Below, piece after piece: positions 1 through 8,720 of a DNA stretch of 64,000 nt. Both the position numbers and the translations under genes were made by a program. The notes under the pieces are model-generated. The model did not search any database, had not been told where the DNA came from, and was given only the letters and a program-made list of their open reading frames with translations. How positions within the stretch are numbered: position 1 is the stretch's first letter; each line of letters begins with the position of its first letter. Source of the stretch: Salinilacustrithrix flava (lineage in GTDB: Bacteria > Actinomycetota > Acidimicrobiia > Acidimicrobiales > Salinilacustritrichaceae). The DNA is taken from positions 248,001 through 312,000 of the forward strand of contig NZ_CP133888.1 of NCBI RefSeq assembly GCF_041228405.1, written 5' to 3'.

Positions 1-424
1 CGTCGTAGGCGTTCTCACCGACCCGCTACTCGTCGACCGGTTAGTTGCCGCCCTCCCGCTACCCGACGACTCGACGCAACGTGATGCGCTCGAGCAACTC
101 CGTCAGCTTGAGTTGAGGCGGGATCGCATCACCGATCTTCTTGTCGATGGCTCCATCAGCAAGGCGGACGCCAAGCGCAAACGGCTCGAGGTCGACGACG
201 CCGAAGCCGTACTTCAACGAACGCTCGCCGACAAGCCGGCCTCCCGGACCCTCACGAACTTGCCTTCGACGGCCCACGGGATGCTCGCCGCTTGGAACGA
301 ACGCGGCATCGACTACCAGCGCAGTCTCATCAACTTGATGATCGACCAGATCACAATCCACCCGGCCGGCGCGGTACGGCGCAGCTTCGACCCGGACCGC
401 CTCAGCTGGTCCCTGCGTGTCTGA
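1..424 (+). CDS. Large serine recombinase, C-terminal part (cut by window edge)
   Basis: The reading frame is open from the first complete codon at position 2 and ends at a TGA at 422-424. About 140 residues remain. They are the charged helical (coiled-coil) region followed by the short tail that ends serine recombinases in this island: a 'DQITIHPAG' strand, then 'RRSFDPDRLSW'. The same ending (FDPxR...W) closes the recombinases at 14,436, 16,529 and 17,813. The catalytic domain lies outside the window, so activity cannot be judged. A 19-bp inverted repeat lies 230 bp downstream. The family assignment comes from comparison with the complete copies here. Confidence 0.85.
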   Translation, partial: VVGVLTDPLLVDRLVAALPLPDDSTQRDALEQLRQLELRRDRITDLLVDGSISKADAKRKRLEVDDAEAVLQRTLADKPASRTLTNLPSTAHGMLAAWNERGIDYQRSLINLMIDQITIHPAGAVRRSFDPDRLSWSLRV

Positions 425-958
425 CAAGCGCTCTCGCAAGGCGACCGATCGCATGTGCGTCGTCGACCGTTTCGGGCAGTCCACAGGCGAGCCGCAGAGC
501 TCGTGCACGACCCTGACGGTCTGCCACCTCGCCGCATCCCGACTCAGGCTTGTTGTCCATGCTGGAGAGATCGGTGGACGTGCGGCGCAGTTCCATTGCC
601 GGTCCGAGCCAAGGCCCGCTCCGAGCACGGCGACTGCACCGGTCCCTACTTCATGTCTCAAACCTTGAGACACCCGGCATTTTCCGTCGAGGCCCCCGTC
701 TCGGGTTGCAGCGCTGCCTAACGCCGGTTCGGCGCGTCGGCGCGGTCGGAAGTCGACCTGCTCGAGTGCCGATAGGTGCGAAGCCATTACCTAGTGACAA
801 CCGTCGTCCGCTCGCCCCCGCTGACACTGGATCTCCTTCGAGCGTCCCGCGTGAGATCGACCAACTTCAGTGTCGATCGCGGTCGAAACTCGTCGGGCTC
901 ACGACGCAACTGGGTGGCGGTCGTCGGCGCCAAAGCCCGGAACGCTCGCTGGCCATCC
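425..958. other. Intergenic stretch without a credible gene
   Basis: I see no open frame with protein-like composition on either strand; the open frames present look like random high-GC translations. The only structured element is the TGTCTC-type inverted repeat at 654-672. Confidence 0.6.
654..672. repeat. 19-bp inverted repeat, copy 1 (possible recombination site)
   Basis: Two perfect 7-bp arms, TGTCTCA and TGAGACA, flank a 5-bp spacer. Close relatives lie at 6547-6565, 8951-8969 and 13229-13247, all 19 bp long and all within the recombinase-rich left part. A role as crossover site, or scar of one, is inferred. Confidence 0.6.
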
Positions 959-2782
959 CTAGCCGTCGCGGGCATCCCTGATCATGGCTACCAATTCGCC
1001 CACCCTGGACCGGAGATCCAATACGTCCATGGATGGTCCGATGGATACGACGGCCTTTGCAAGGTCAACCTTATTGGCTTCGTAGTGCTTCTTGGATCCC
1101 GAGCGCCGGTAGCGCCAGCGGTGTCGATAGTCGTCCGTCTCAATGATCTTCGCGGCCTTGGCGTCCAGCACTTGGAGCGCTTCCAGCACCGTCTCGGCCG
1201 GTACGTAGTTCTCAATCTCCCGGCCTTTCGTGATCCAAGCGACCCCACCATCGACATTGAACTCGTCCCGAAGTCGACCTTTGGTGGTCTCCTTGCGTAT
1301 GTGTGTGCCCTTGGCACGCCGGTCGCTGTCCATCACGATCGCTGAGTGGCGGTTCAATCGCCGCAACTCGATCAACTCTCCTGACCTCAGACTGAAGTCC
1401 GAGTCTGCAGCCGACAGATGTGACGCCAGCCGCCCGCCGTAAAACATGATCGAATAGTCGATTCCCTCGACGAGAGACGGGTCGACGTGCTCAATCCAGT
1501 AGCGGATGTAGATCCTGTCTGACGGACCCTCCACCCAAACCACGGCGTTGGCCTGCAGCAGATCCGAGGGTCGATAACCGAGATCGCGGGCCGTCGACAC
1601 GAGAGTCGAGTTGGTGTCTGCAGGTGCCACCGATGTCCACCCGTCCTCCAGTTGGACTTGGAAGACAGCTGCTGTCTCGAAGTCAAGAAAGTGGGCGGAA
1701 TGTGTAGCGATCACATACTGATTTGACGTTGAGGAGGCGAGATAGTGAAGCAGGCGTCTTTGAAGTAGGGGATGGAGATGAATCTCCGGCTCCTCCAACA
1801 AGAACAGAGTTCGCTCGTGGGCTGTCGCCGCGGCGGCCAGTATGACCACCTCATGAACACCGGTGCCGAGGTCTTCGATATCCAACTCTCGATCGTTCAT
1901 CGTGACGATCAACCGCGAAGCGTTTGAGGGCACCCTGATGTCGACATCAGGGTCTTCCAGAACGGCCCGCACGAATTCGACAAACTCGCGCCATCTCCGA
2001 CGCTTCGCAGCTCGCTCTGGGCCCAGGTCCGGATCACGCAGATCAGCCAACACAGCGATCAGGCCAGCGCCGTCCCAGGCCTGCACGTCGCTCTCGCGAA
2101 GCTGACGAAATGCCGGCACGAATACCGGCTCCTCGCCAAGTTCCCGAGGGACGGCTGGGAGCAACCGCTTCTTGATCACATCCGTTGGGTTGTTGCTCAA
2201 GTAGGGACTGAATCTGGCGAGCTCACTGTCGGCGCCGAATGCCTCGCGAAGACTTTGGTCGAGTGCACTCTCGTCTGGGCTCGCCTGTCTCTGTGACCGC
2301 TCCCAGGTGCGCCACAAGCAAGCTCTTGGCCCGATTGTCGACCGTCCGAGGCCGTCGAGAAATGACAGCGCATCGTCCTCACTCAACACCGGAGACACGT
2401 GCGGCGGTAGCGGACGTTGCGAGTACTTCAGGCCAGTCGCCCACTCAACAACTTCTGGATCATCGAGACGGGTGCAGGCCGCAAAAGCGGCGGCCTCTCC
2501 TCCTGCTCCTAGCGGAGCTTCACCTCCGTCCGCCCATGCGAACCCTTGTTGTGGATTGCGCTGTAGCGCTCGCACTGTCGGCGAGTAATGGTCTCGCAGG
2601 AAGCGAAGAACGTTGGATTTCCCAACGTTGTTCCTTCCGGCGAGCACGGTGACCTTTCGCATCGGGCCGATGAACTGCAGATCACGGATGCTGCGGTAGC
2701 CGCCGATGCCGAAGCCCTCGACCAGAAGTTGTTCGTCAGTTGGATCCTCGTCCGCCACACCTTGCTCCACAGGTTGAATCAC
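959..2782 (-). CDS. OLD-family ATP-dependent endonuclease (AAA ATPase + TOPRIM)
   Basis: The 607-residue protein has an ABC/SMC-like ATPase followed by a TOPRIM nuclease, the overcoming-lysogenization-defect layout. The Walker A loop is GRNNVGKSN (residues 49-57). The signature/Walker B region is LLEEPEIHLHP (about 328-338), with the switch histidine in 'IATHSAH' near 360. The TOPRIM core shows WVEGPSDR (416-423) and a DSD motif near 485. OLD proteins cleave or nick DNA and often serve in phage defence. No UvrD-like partner lies next to it, so this is a stand-alone (class 1-like) OLD rather than a Gabija GajA. The frame starts at GTG; further GTG codons follow within 12 codons, so the exact start is uncertain. 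It is the first of several defence-type genes in the island. Confidence 0.85.
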   Translation of the reverse strand: MIQPVEQGVADEDPTDEQLLVEGFGIGGYRSIRDLQFIGPMRKVTVLAGRNNVGKSNVLRFLRDHYSPTVRALQRNPQQGFAWADGGEAPLGAGGEAAAFAACTRLDDPEVVEWATGLKYSQRPLPPHVSPVLSEDDALSFLDGLGRSTIGPRACLWRTWERSQRQASPDESALDQSLREAFGADSELARFSPYLSNNPTDVIKKRLLPAVPRELGEEPVFVPAFRQLRESDVQAWDGAGLIAVLADLRDPDLGPERAAKRRRWREFVEFVRAVLEDPDVDIRVPSNASRLIVTMNDRELDIEDLGTGVHEVVILAAAATAHERTLFLLEEPEIHLHPLLQRRLLHYLASSTSNQYVIATHSAHFLDFETAAVFQVQLEDGWTSVAPADTNSTLVSTARDLGYRPSDLLQANAVVWVEGPSDRIYIRYWIEHVDPSLVEGIDYSIMFYGGRLASHLSAADSDFSLRSGELIELRRLNRHSAIVMDSDRRAKGTHIRKETTKGRLRDEFNVDGGVAWITKGREIENYVPAETVLEALQVLDAKAAKIIETDDYRHRWRYRRSGSKKHYEANKVDLAKAVVSIGPSMDVLDLRSRVGELVAMIRDARDG

Positions 2783-3019
2783 CGCTAGCCCTTACCGAGA
2801 CCCTATTGCGCAACATGACCGGTGCTTGGTTCCACGCTAAGGGCCCTGAGTGACACCCATCTGCAGCGCCGTCATTCAACTGGCGCAAGACCATCCGCCA
2901 GACATCGGCGCTTCGCACGGGCGCACGAAGGCGGCCTGGATGTCCTTCGACCGGTTCATCCGTCGTCATCTGCTCTGGGCCGCTGGCGACCGGGCGGACT
3001 GGTCGGCTGCGATCAGTCC

Positions 3020-3667
3020 TCAGGGGTACTCGCACCCACCCATGTGCATCCAGACGGCAATGTCGATGGCTCGAAGAGGCTTCAGTTGCGGCTTGTCGGC
3101 TTTCGCGACGCCGCACCAAGACGTCACTAGGTCGCGATGGGCATCCAGGTTCGCCCGGATGGCGAGCATCGCATCGACGCTGGCACGCGCACCGCGCTCG
3201 CAGCCGAAGAAGGCCCGGACGCGCGAATCCATTATCGGTACAAGGTCTGGCGCCTTGCGGTGGAGGACCTTCGTAAGGCCAACCGACGTGATGTGAGCGC
3301 AACGGTCGGCAAGCGTCCACGCCTTCCAGAACTCTTGCCAGGGCGGCGGCCCGGTCCCCTCGGTGATGTGCGTTGCGCTGAGCTCGTCGAACTGGGCTGG
3401 TTGTTTGAACTGGGTCTCCACCGTCGATTCGATTGCGCGGTACAGGCGCCGGTAGTCGCTGTCGTTGTCAGCGAGCATCGGCTGCACGATCTTCTTTCCG
3501 GACAGCGGGTACGACAGCAGCGCGGGTGCGAGAAGTTCGACAGGCGCGAACCGTCCTGGGGTCAGGTCGATGTCGTACGCCGGCCATGCGAACGAGGAGG
3601 ACTGGTCGCAGTACTCGGCGATGTGCTGTGCACCGCAGCGTTGGAGCGTCCCTAGATCACTGGCCAT
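3020..3667 (-). CDS. DUF6308-like protein
   Basis: 215 residues from the ATG at 3665-3667; the open frame continues 58 codons upstream but that stretch is not protein-like. A conserved-looking core runs 'APALLSYPLSGKK', then 'TSVGLTKVLHRKAPDLVPIM' and an Asp-containing 'DSRVRAFFG'. This pattern matches what I recall of the actinobacterial DUF6308 family, whose function is unknown. I see no signal peptide or membrane segment. It follows the OLD nuclease on the same strand with a 237-bp gap and is divergent from the next gene. Assignment to DUF6308 is from memory of the motif and should be treated as moderate. Confidence 0.6.
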   Translation of the reverse strand: MASDLGTLQRCGAQHIAEYCDQSSSFAWPAYDIDLTPGRFAPVELLAPALLSYPLSGKKIVQPMLADNDSDYRRLYRAIESTVETQFKQPAQFDELSATHITEGTGPPPWQEFWKAWTLADRCAHITSVGLTKVLHRKAPDLVPIMDSRVRAFFGCERGARASVDAMLAIRANLDAHRDLVTSWCGVAKADKPQLKPLRAIDIAVWMHMGGCEYP

Positions 3668-3850
3668 CCGGACGAACGTAGCTGTGCCGCAGAAGCACTT
3701 GAGCGCCGCCCGATCGGCAGCGCCAATGTGCAGGTCTCCCTCTCTAGGGCGACTTCGCAACGGCGCTTCGCGATGACGCCACAGTTCCGCGGTAATCAAG
3801 CAGCGGGCACTGGACGTTGTCTGCGTTTGCGGCGATGACACACTCGTCCT

Positions 3851-4489
3851 GTGGTCAAGACGGGTGCACGAGCGAATGCCTTAGCTTCGATGCTTGCGGC
3901 AGCAGGTCATCGACAAGCAGAGCAGAAGCTGCCCGCGCCGAGGCTGCCCGACCTCGCCGCCAATCTCGCCGAGCACATCAAGGACCACTTGGAAGCTCTC
4001 GGCGGCGACCGCGATGCCGCAGCCCGGCTCCGCCCCGGTTCCTGGGACCTCGCCCTCGACGGTGGATTGCTCGTCGAGTTGGACGAGGAACTGCATTTCA
4101 ACCGATACCGCGGACAGATACTCCAGGCGCCCTGGGCTAGTGCACTGCCTTGGACCAAGCCCTACCTCGAGTACTGCAACCTTGAAGAGGAGCGTTGCTT
4201 GGCGGCGGCGAAGTGGGGACAGCGATGGACCAATCCATCGTGCGAGCGCATGTTCGGCGTTGCCAGCCAACCCGGTGACTTCGACGACGGCGGCGCGCCC
4301 AGGTGGAAGCAGCGCGCCCTGTACGACGCAATCAAAGACGCCTTCGCCCTGAGCCAGTCCGAGCACCGCCTGGCTCGAGTGTCGGTCCACGACATCGTTG
4401 ACGGCACGACGCTGGAACAGGTGCTTCGAACTCCAACTCCTGAGCGTGGGGTGGCCGTGGCCAGGCTCGTCGCTTCACGAGTGGCCTAA
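3851..4489 (+). CDS. Hypothetical protein, DUF7255-like
   Basis: 212 residues from a GTG; an ATG 13 codons in (3890) is an alternative. The centre contains 'DLALDGGLLVELDEELHFNR' and 'GAPRWKQRALYDAIKDAF', with cysteines in 'YLEYCNLEEERC'. The LVELDEExHFNRY block recalls a short nuclease-like strand and is the hallmark I associate with DUF7255 proteins, which are uncharacterised. It is transcribed divergently from the DUF6308-like gene (183-bp gap) beside an OLD nuclease. A defence role is inferred from context only. Confidence 0.6.
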   Translation: MVKTGARANALASMLAAAGHRQAEQKLPAPRLPDLAANLAEHIKDHLEALGGDRDAAARLRPGSWDLALDGGLLVELDEELHFNRYRGQILQAPWASALPWTKPYLEYCNLEEERCLAAAKWGQRWTNPSCERMFGVASQPGDFDDGGAPRWKQRALYDAIKDAFALSQSEHRLARVSVHDIVDGTTLEQVLRTPTPERGVAVARLVASRVA

Positions 4490-4578
4490 CCCCTCAGCCG
4501 CTCCGCACCTATCGCCCGAACCGAATGCCCGGCGCATCGCCCGGATGACCACCCGCTATCGGCGCGTTGTTGGCGGCG

Positions 4579-5568
4579 CTACAGCCTTGGAGCGATGTAG
4601 CGGCGCAGGTTCTGGAGGGACTCGCGTGTGTCTTCGGTGTCGTCGTGGGCGTTGCAGAACAGCGTGATGTAGCCGGCGATCTCCATCAGGTCCCACTGGA
4701 GTCGATACATGTTGAGGAGCCGGGCGTCGGCCTGTGGCCCGCCGGCCGCGGAGTAGATCGCGGTTGCCGACCCGTCGTCGGAGTCGAGATGCCAGACGTC
4801 CCGTTCTCGTGGCGCGATCAGCGCCGTGTCCCAGTCGATCAGCCGAGTGCCGTTGCCTGTCGTCAGGACGTTGGATCCGTGAGGCTCCCCATGGGTGACG
4901 ACCCACTGGTCCCGGACAGCAAGCGCTGACACGACAAGGTCGTCGTACTTCTCGAACCGTTGAACCACTGTTTCGACGTTGACGCGGAGCAGCTCGCGTG
5001 CCGTTTCGGCATGAGGCCCGGTGTCCCACACCTCATCCATCCGCGTCGAGGCAGCGTCGAACTCGGTTCGATTCGAGACCTCGAAGTCCTCGAAACGACA
5101 GCGCGGTACAGACTCGAGTCCGACTTCGTGTAAGACGACGAGGTGGCCGGCGACCGTCTCTCGGGTCGTCTCCGAGTGATACTGGCCGTGGTCACCCGCG
5201 ACGGCGTCCACCCAGTCGAAGCAGGCGACTGAGAATCGCTCGTCGAGGCGGTGGAGGATCTCCCCGTGTCGGCTGCGATTGGGGGCCAGCACGAAGTTGT
5301 GCCCAGCATCCGCGAGGTCTCGCGACGTCGTGAATGCGGCCTGGAGGCGGTCAAAGCTGTCTTCCAAGGGCTCTCGCGGATTTCGTCTCTTGGCGACCAG
5401 GTCGTCGACGGTGACGAAGCGCTTCCAGCCCTGCGCGGTTCCGAGCAGCCAATGGTGCGAGCCGAACCCAACCGGTGAGTACTCCGCTCTGTCGGCTTCG
5501 GCCGTCCATAGATCGGTGACGAACTCCAGGACTGTCCGATCGGAGATCGTGGCCGGCCGGGTGAACAC
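4579..5568 (-). CDS. Aminoglycoside phosphotransferase-family kinase
   Basis: 329 residues with the C-terminal lobe of an APH/choline-kinase fold. The catalytic loop THGEPHGSN lies at about 225-233 (Asp usual for the base is Glu here: HGEPH instead of HGDxH) and the metal-binding IDWD at 244-247. Family members phosphorylate hydroxyls of antibiotics or small metabolites with ATP. The Glu-for-Asp form with a following HxxN is also seen in spectinomycin-type phosphotransferases, so a resistance role is possible but not shown. The N-lobe is poorly conserved. It is flanked by long gaps and stands alone within the island. Confidence 0.75.
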   Translation of the reverse strand: MFTRPATISDRTVLEFVTDLWTAEADRAEYSPVGFGSHHWLLGTAQGWKRFVTVDDLVAKRRNPREPLEDSFDRLQAAFTTSRDLADAGHNFVLAPNRSRHGEILHRLDERFSVACFDWVDAVAGDHGQYHSETTRETVAGHLVVLHEVGLESVPRCRFEDFEVSNRTEFDAASTRMDEVWDTGPHAETARELLRVNVETVVQRFEKYDDLVVSALAVRDQWVVTHGEPHGSNVLTTGNGTRLIDWDTALIAPRERDVWHLDSDDGSATAIYSAAGGPQADARLLNMYRLQWDLMEIAGYITLFCNAHDDTEDTRESLQNLRRYIAPRL

Positions 5569-6104
5569 GGACCGACGCTATGGGCCGACCACACTCTCCC
5601 GGCACCAGGTATCGCCGTAACCGATCACCGATCGCGCGAGGCTCGCTGCGCTGGAGATCGGCGCGTAGTCCTGCAGCAGCGGGGGTTCCCTCGCGTCGCA
5701 GCGGTCCTCACTCGACCTTCCGGACGTTCGTCGACAGGAAGTGGCGGGTGGCCTCCAGCTCTTCGTGCGTGCGGCTGGTGATCAAGAGGCGCACGTCGGT
5801 TGCGCCGGCGACCCGCCCGAACGGCGCGTAGCGTGCTTCGCCTCCGGGCGTGTCGTCACCCCTTTGGGCCCCGGGCCTTCACGACGAGATCGCGACCATC
5901 CGATAGCCGCAGACTGGTCACGGCCAAGAGGTGAGACACCTCGAAGAGCGTCGACGGGCGCTGCGCCGAAGGTCGTCTCGATCCAAGCGGCTACTTCCGG
6001 AGAAGCCATCGGCCTAGACCTAACCAAATGCCGCCAGCGTCGTTGTCCCGGCGAACACACCGCTCGCCCCCAGGCACCAACGCCAGGGGGCATTCGGCGG
6101 AGGT
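5569..6104. other. Gap holding one possible gene fragment
   Basis: Between the kinase start and the gene ending at 6105 I find no intact gene. A minus-strand fragment at about 5708-5857 has protein-like composition and is listed separately. A TGAGACACC half-motif of the island's inverted repeat occurs at 5932-5940. Confidence 0.45.
5708..5857 (-). pseudogene. Short C-terminal gene remnant, unidentified
   Basis: A frame ending at TGA 5708-5710 reads 'RYAPFGRVAGATDVRLLITS' and then 'RTHEELEATRHFLSTNVRKVE'. The composition is protein-like (alternating hydrophobic strand, then amphipathic helix), unlike the surrounding frames. It has no start codon before an upstream in-frame stop. It is probably the end of a gene whose front was deleted. 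I do not recognise the family. Confidence 0.3.
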
Positions 6105-6638
6105 TTAGGTGCGCCTGGCGCGGATGCGGATGCCGTCGACGCTGTTGACCTTGACGGTTTCGTCGACTCCGACGAGGTGAAGGTTCTCCCCGCGAGCGGG
6201 CTTCCTGCCCTGAGCGCGACGCACACGCAGCACCTCGACGAACCCGCCGTCAGCGACAACATGGTCGCCGGGCCGCACACGTTCGGCCACACTTACCTGA
6301 GTGGTCCGGCTCTGAATCGAGTGAGGCGTCACGAGCACAGCCTGTCCACCTATGTTCCGCACTCCAGTCGTCAGTGCGATCCTTCGGTCCTCAGGGACGC
6401 CGAAGGTCAGGCCGATCTCCAATACTGCGTCAGGGAAGGACCGACGTTGAGCCTCCGCCGCCAATCGGCATAGGAGGCGTCGGACGTAGGAGCGCCTGGA
6501 GCCGTGCAGCGCTACGACGCAGCGCTCCCGAGAAACCCGGGGCTCGTGTCTCGAGTCCTGAGACGCGAACGCTTCCAAGGGCCCGAACACTTCGGCCACC
6601 GCAGCACAGGACCCAGAGCTCCGATTCAATGGGGGCAC
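6105..6638 (-). CDS. Hypothetical protein, probably N-terminally altered
   Basis: The C-terminal 110 residues look real: 'RSFPDAVLEIGLTFGVPEDR', a 'GDHVVADGGFVEVLRVRRAQ' block and a closing 'ETVKVNSVDGIRIRARR', a beta-rich pattern. The first 40 residues are not protein-like, and the island's inverted repeat (6547-6565) falls in that part, so the original start may have been lost or lie further downstream. I recognise no family. It precedes nothing obvious on its strand; the next minus-strand gene upstream (6657) ends only 18 bp before this frame starts. Confidence 0.4.
   Translation of the reverse strand: MPPLNRSSGSCAAVAEVFGPLEAFASQDSRHEPRVSRERCVVALHGSRRSYVRRLLCRLAAEAQRRSFPDAVLEIGLTFGVPEDRRIALTTGVRNIGGQAVLVTPHSIQSRTTQVSVAERVRPGDHVVADGGFVEVLRVRRAQGRKPARGENLHLVGVDETVKVNSVDGIRIRARRT
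6547..6565. repeat. 19-bp inverted repeat, copy 4 (imperfect)
   Basis: TGTCTCGAGTCCTGAGACG has GTCTC/GAGAC arms at the same 19-bp length as the three other copies (654, 8951, 13229). The outer and innermost bases differ from the consensus. It overlaps the unlikely N-terminus of the hypothetical gene at 6105-6638. Confidence 0.45.
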
Positions 6639-6656
6639 AGGGCAGGACGTGCTCGG

Positions 6657-7082
6657 TCATTGACTGTGCAGGCGCTCGTACCTCTTGGCGGCCGCTTCGA
6701 ACTCGGCGAGGTCCGCGTCGGTCAGCAGATGCCTATTCATCTCGGTCGGCATCACTCCGGTGGTCTGAAACGCGTAGATGTACGCAGGATCGAGTCCCGC
6801 TGCGTGCATGGCCTCCACCATGGCGGTCTCGGCTTTCTCCAGTTGCATCCGCTGCGGGGTTTCCGCGTCAGGATCAAAGAGGAGTGCATCCTCCGGCCCG
6901 GGTTCTCGGCCGAACTTCGCGACGAAGGCACGGTGCTGTGCCTCTAGGGCGCCGTCGATCTCCCGGCCGGCCGGCCCCTGAGGATCCCAATGGACCGCGT
7001 GCCCGGCCAGTGATTCCGTTCGTCGGGTTCCCCAGCGCTCCTCGGCCCGACGTTGCTTCTTGCGGTTCGATGCTCGTCCCAC
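6657..7082 (-). CDS. Conserved hypothetical protein, basic N-terminus
   Basis: 141 residues. It starts with a strongly basic 'MGRASNRKKQRRAEER', then an acidic/hydrophobic body with 'AFVAKFGREPGPEDALLFDP' and 'AGLDPAYIYAFQTTGVMPTE'. A closing helix reads 'LLTDADLAEFEAAAKRYERL'. Proteins with this MGRxxNRKKxRR head and FGREPGPEDP block recur as hypotheticals in Actinobacteria; no function is known to me. The stop of the XRE gene (7093) lies 10 bp upstream of its ATG, so the two form an operon with the regulator first. Confidence 0.7.
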   Translation of the reverse strand: MGRASNRKKQRRAEERWGTRRTESLAGHAVHWDPQGPAGREIDGALEAQHRAFVAKFGREPGPEDALLFDPDAETPQRMQLEKAETAMVEAMHAAGLDPAYIYAFQTTGVMPTEMNRHLLTDADLAEFEAAAKRYERLHSQ

Positions 7083-7092
7083 GACTTCTCCT

Positions 7093-7878
7093 CTAGTTGT
7101 CGATCACGGACCGGTGTGCGCCAGTCGTGGCCGGCGTTGGCGGGTCGAACCACTGGAATGGTGGGCGTTCGTTGAGCAGGTGGCGAAGCAGCGGGTGAGG
7201 CGGATTCCAGCTGCGTGGCACTTCCCAGTCGCCCCAACTAGCGGCATCGTCGAAGCCGTCGCTGACGACGTCCCAGTCGTCGTCGGCGATGTCACAGTCG
7301 TCGTCGCCGGACAGTTCCGACGTGCGTTCCGGAAGAGTCTCGAAGAGGTCAGGCTGGTCGAGAAGGAGCTCTTGGGCCTCAGGCAGTGCGACAGCCATCA
7401 GCACTTCGTCGAAGAAACAGCCCGGCCGGTCGAACGGCAGCGTGCCGGCCTGGAGCTCGCTGGCAACCGCTGCGCATCGTTCCCTCGCGAGCGCCGCAAA
7501 TGTGCGGTTTCCGTCGACCAGCATCATCGCCCGCTGGTCCAGTAACCGGAATGGGCCGACCTGATGGAGCGGCTCGTCGGGGCGCTCCAGCCATTCCTGC
7601 AGGTCGATGTCATGCCACCAGCCAAGGATGTAGATGAGGGCTGCAGCCTGGCGTGGCGTCAGGCGACCGTCGCCATCCCAGGCGTCGGCAACCTCTACGT
7701 CCCAGGACGTGGTTGTGAACACCCGCTCACACGCTGCGGCGATCTCTACCGACACCGAGGAGGCAGCTGCTTCCCAGCGTCGCCAGCTCGCCAGGCTCAC
7801 CCCCGCTCGCTGAGCTGCCTCCTGTTGGGACAGTCCAACAGCTTGACGCCGATCACGATTGGGTTGCTGAGTGCTCAT
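7093..7878 (-). CDS. XRE-family HTH transcriptional regulator
   Basis: 261 residues from the ATG at 7876-7878. The N-terminus holds a helix-turn-helix, 'GLSQQEAAQRAGVSLASWRR' (about residues 14-33). It is followed by a long acidic region including 'DDDCDIADDDWDVVSDGFDD' and no recognised effector domain. It heads an operon with the basic hypothetical at 6657. A tandem 25-bp repeat lies 53-103 bp upstream of the start and is a likely operator for this or another regulator. Confidence 0.75.
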   Translation of the reverse strand: MSTQQPNRDRRQAVGLSQQEAAQRAGVSLASWRRWEAAASSVSVEIAAACERVFTTTSWDVEVADAWDGDGRLTPRQAAALIYILGWWHDIDLQEWLERPDEPLHQVGPFRLLDQRAMMLVDGNRTFAALARERCAAVASELQAGTLPFDRPGCFFDEVLMAVALPEAQELLLDQPDLFETLPERTSELSGDDDCDIADDDWDVVSDGFDDAASWGDWEVPRSWNPPHPLLRHLLNERPPFQWFDPPTPATTGAHRSVIDN

Positions 7879-8231
7879 AGAGCGCTCAGTATGAACATCG
7901 GGCAAGCCGTGCGCAACCCCCTTGCCCCATCCGATGGTGGAGCCCTACAGACGGGCCGATGGTTGAGCCCTACAGACGGGGCGATTCGCTGTCGGGACTA
8001 GCCTCACCCGAGGCCACACCGAGCCGCCCGCCGTGGTCGTTTCTCGCTGACCGGTGAGTCCGGAAGCCGACAACGAGGGGCTGCCTGGCCGTGCGGCGTG
8101 CGCCCCGCGGAGCTTGGAATGGGCGCTCTCCGCCAACCTACAGACCCGGCCTACGGGACCGGCGCCCCGGGTGGAGACGGACTCGAGGGTGGCAAGATCG
8201 GCGTCTGCCGCTGGGCGTGGCGCCCTGATGG
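7879..8231. other. Upstream region of the XRE gene with tandem repeats
   Basis: This 353-bp gap contains the tandem repeat at 7931-7981 and a weaker related piece, CCTACAGACCCGG, near 8138. I see no gene in it. Confidence 0.5.
7931..7981. repeat. Two tandem copies of a ~25-bp repeat (operator/iteron candidate)
   Basis: Two adjacent units share CCGATGGT(G/T)GAGCCC followed by TACAGACGGG. They differ at one or two bases. Position just upstream of a XRE regulator suggests an operator; an iteron is the alternative. Confidence 0.55.
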
Positions 8232-8720
8232 TCAGGCGGTGTGGCGATGGCGCCCGGCGTTGTCACGACGTGTCAGGAGTGTGAGGTGTGCTGGGTTCAC
8301 GCAGGCCCGCTGGTGGCAGGTGTGGTGCACGACCATTTCCTCGGCACATCGTCGGGTAGATGGCGGGATCGGACCGTTCCACAACGTGTACGCGACCCGG
8401 TGAGCGAGCGGCTTCTTGCCTTTCCATGCGTGGATGCGGCCGTAGCCGTTGTGATCGAGTGCACCCTTCCAGACCCAACAGCCCTGATCGCGAGTCTCGA
8501 CGTAGCTCAGGAAGCGGGTGAGGAAACGGAACAGCGGCTGCACGCATGCTTGATCGGCAACGGCGAACTCGAGTTCGAACTTCTGACAAGGGTCGCCCGC
8601 CCAATTCCCGAACCCGGACGCCAGCTCCCCGGAGTCATCGCCGACCTGACCCCCGCCCTGCTGCGAACGTCGGGCGGAGGACGTGGTGGGCGTCAAGCAA
8701 CCGACGGGTGCGACCGTCAT
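8232..8720 (-). CDS. HNH endonuclease
   Basis: The last 95 residues form an HNH_3-type nuclease: 'CWVWKGALDHNGYGRIHAWK' , 'AHRVAYTLWNGPIPP', then 'VVHHTCHQRACVNPAHLTLL' with paired Cys/His for metal binding and a trailing 'DN'. Such enzymes are phage-borne or homing-type nucleases that nick or cut DNA. The first 65 residues are low in conservation and the start may be internal (alternative GTG codons), so the true protein may be near 100-120 residues. It is a single gene in the island and may be a selfish element itself. Confidence 0.75.
   Translation of the reverse strand: MTVAPVGCLTPTTSSARRSQQGGGQVGDDSGELASGFGNWAGDPCQKFELEFAVADQACVQPLFRFLTRFLSYVETRDQGCWVWKGALDHNGYGRIHAWKGKKPLAHRVAYTLWNGPIPPSTRRCAEEMVVHHTCHQRACVNPAHLTLLTRRDNAGRHRHTA

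Noticed and set aside
959..2782. Gabija system (GajA)
   Set aside because: The OLD nuclease fits, but no UvrD/GajB-type helicase is adjacent on either side.
3137..3655. Plus-strand frame of 172 codons over the DUF6308-like gene
   Set aside because: The Arg/Pro-rich composition lacks any motif, while the minus-strand frame shows a coherent conserved core.
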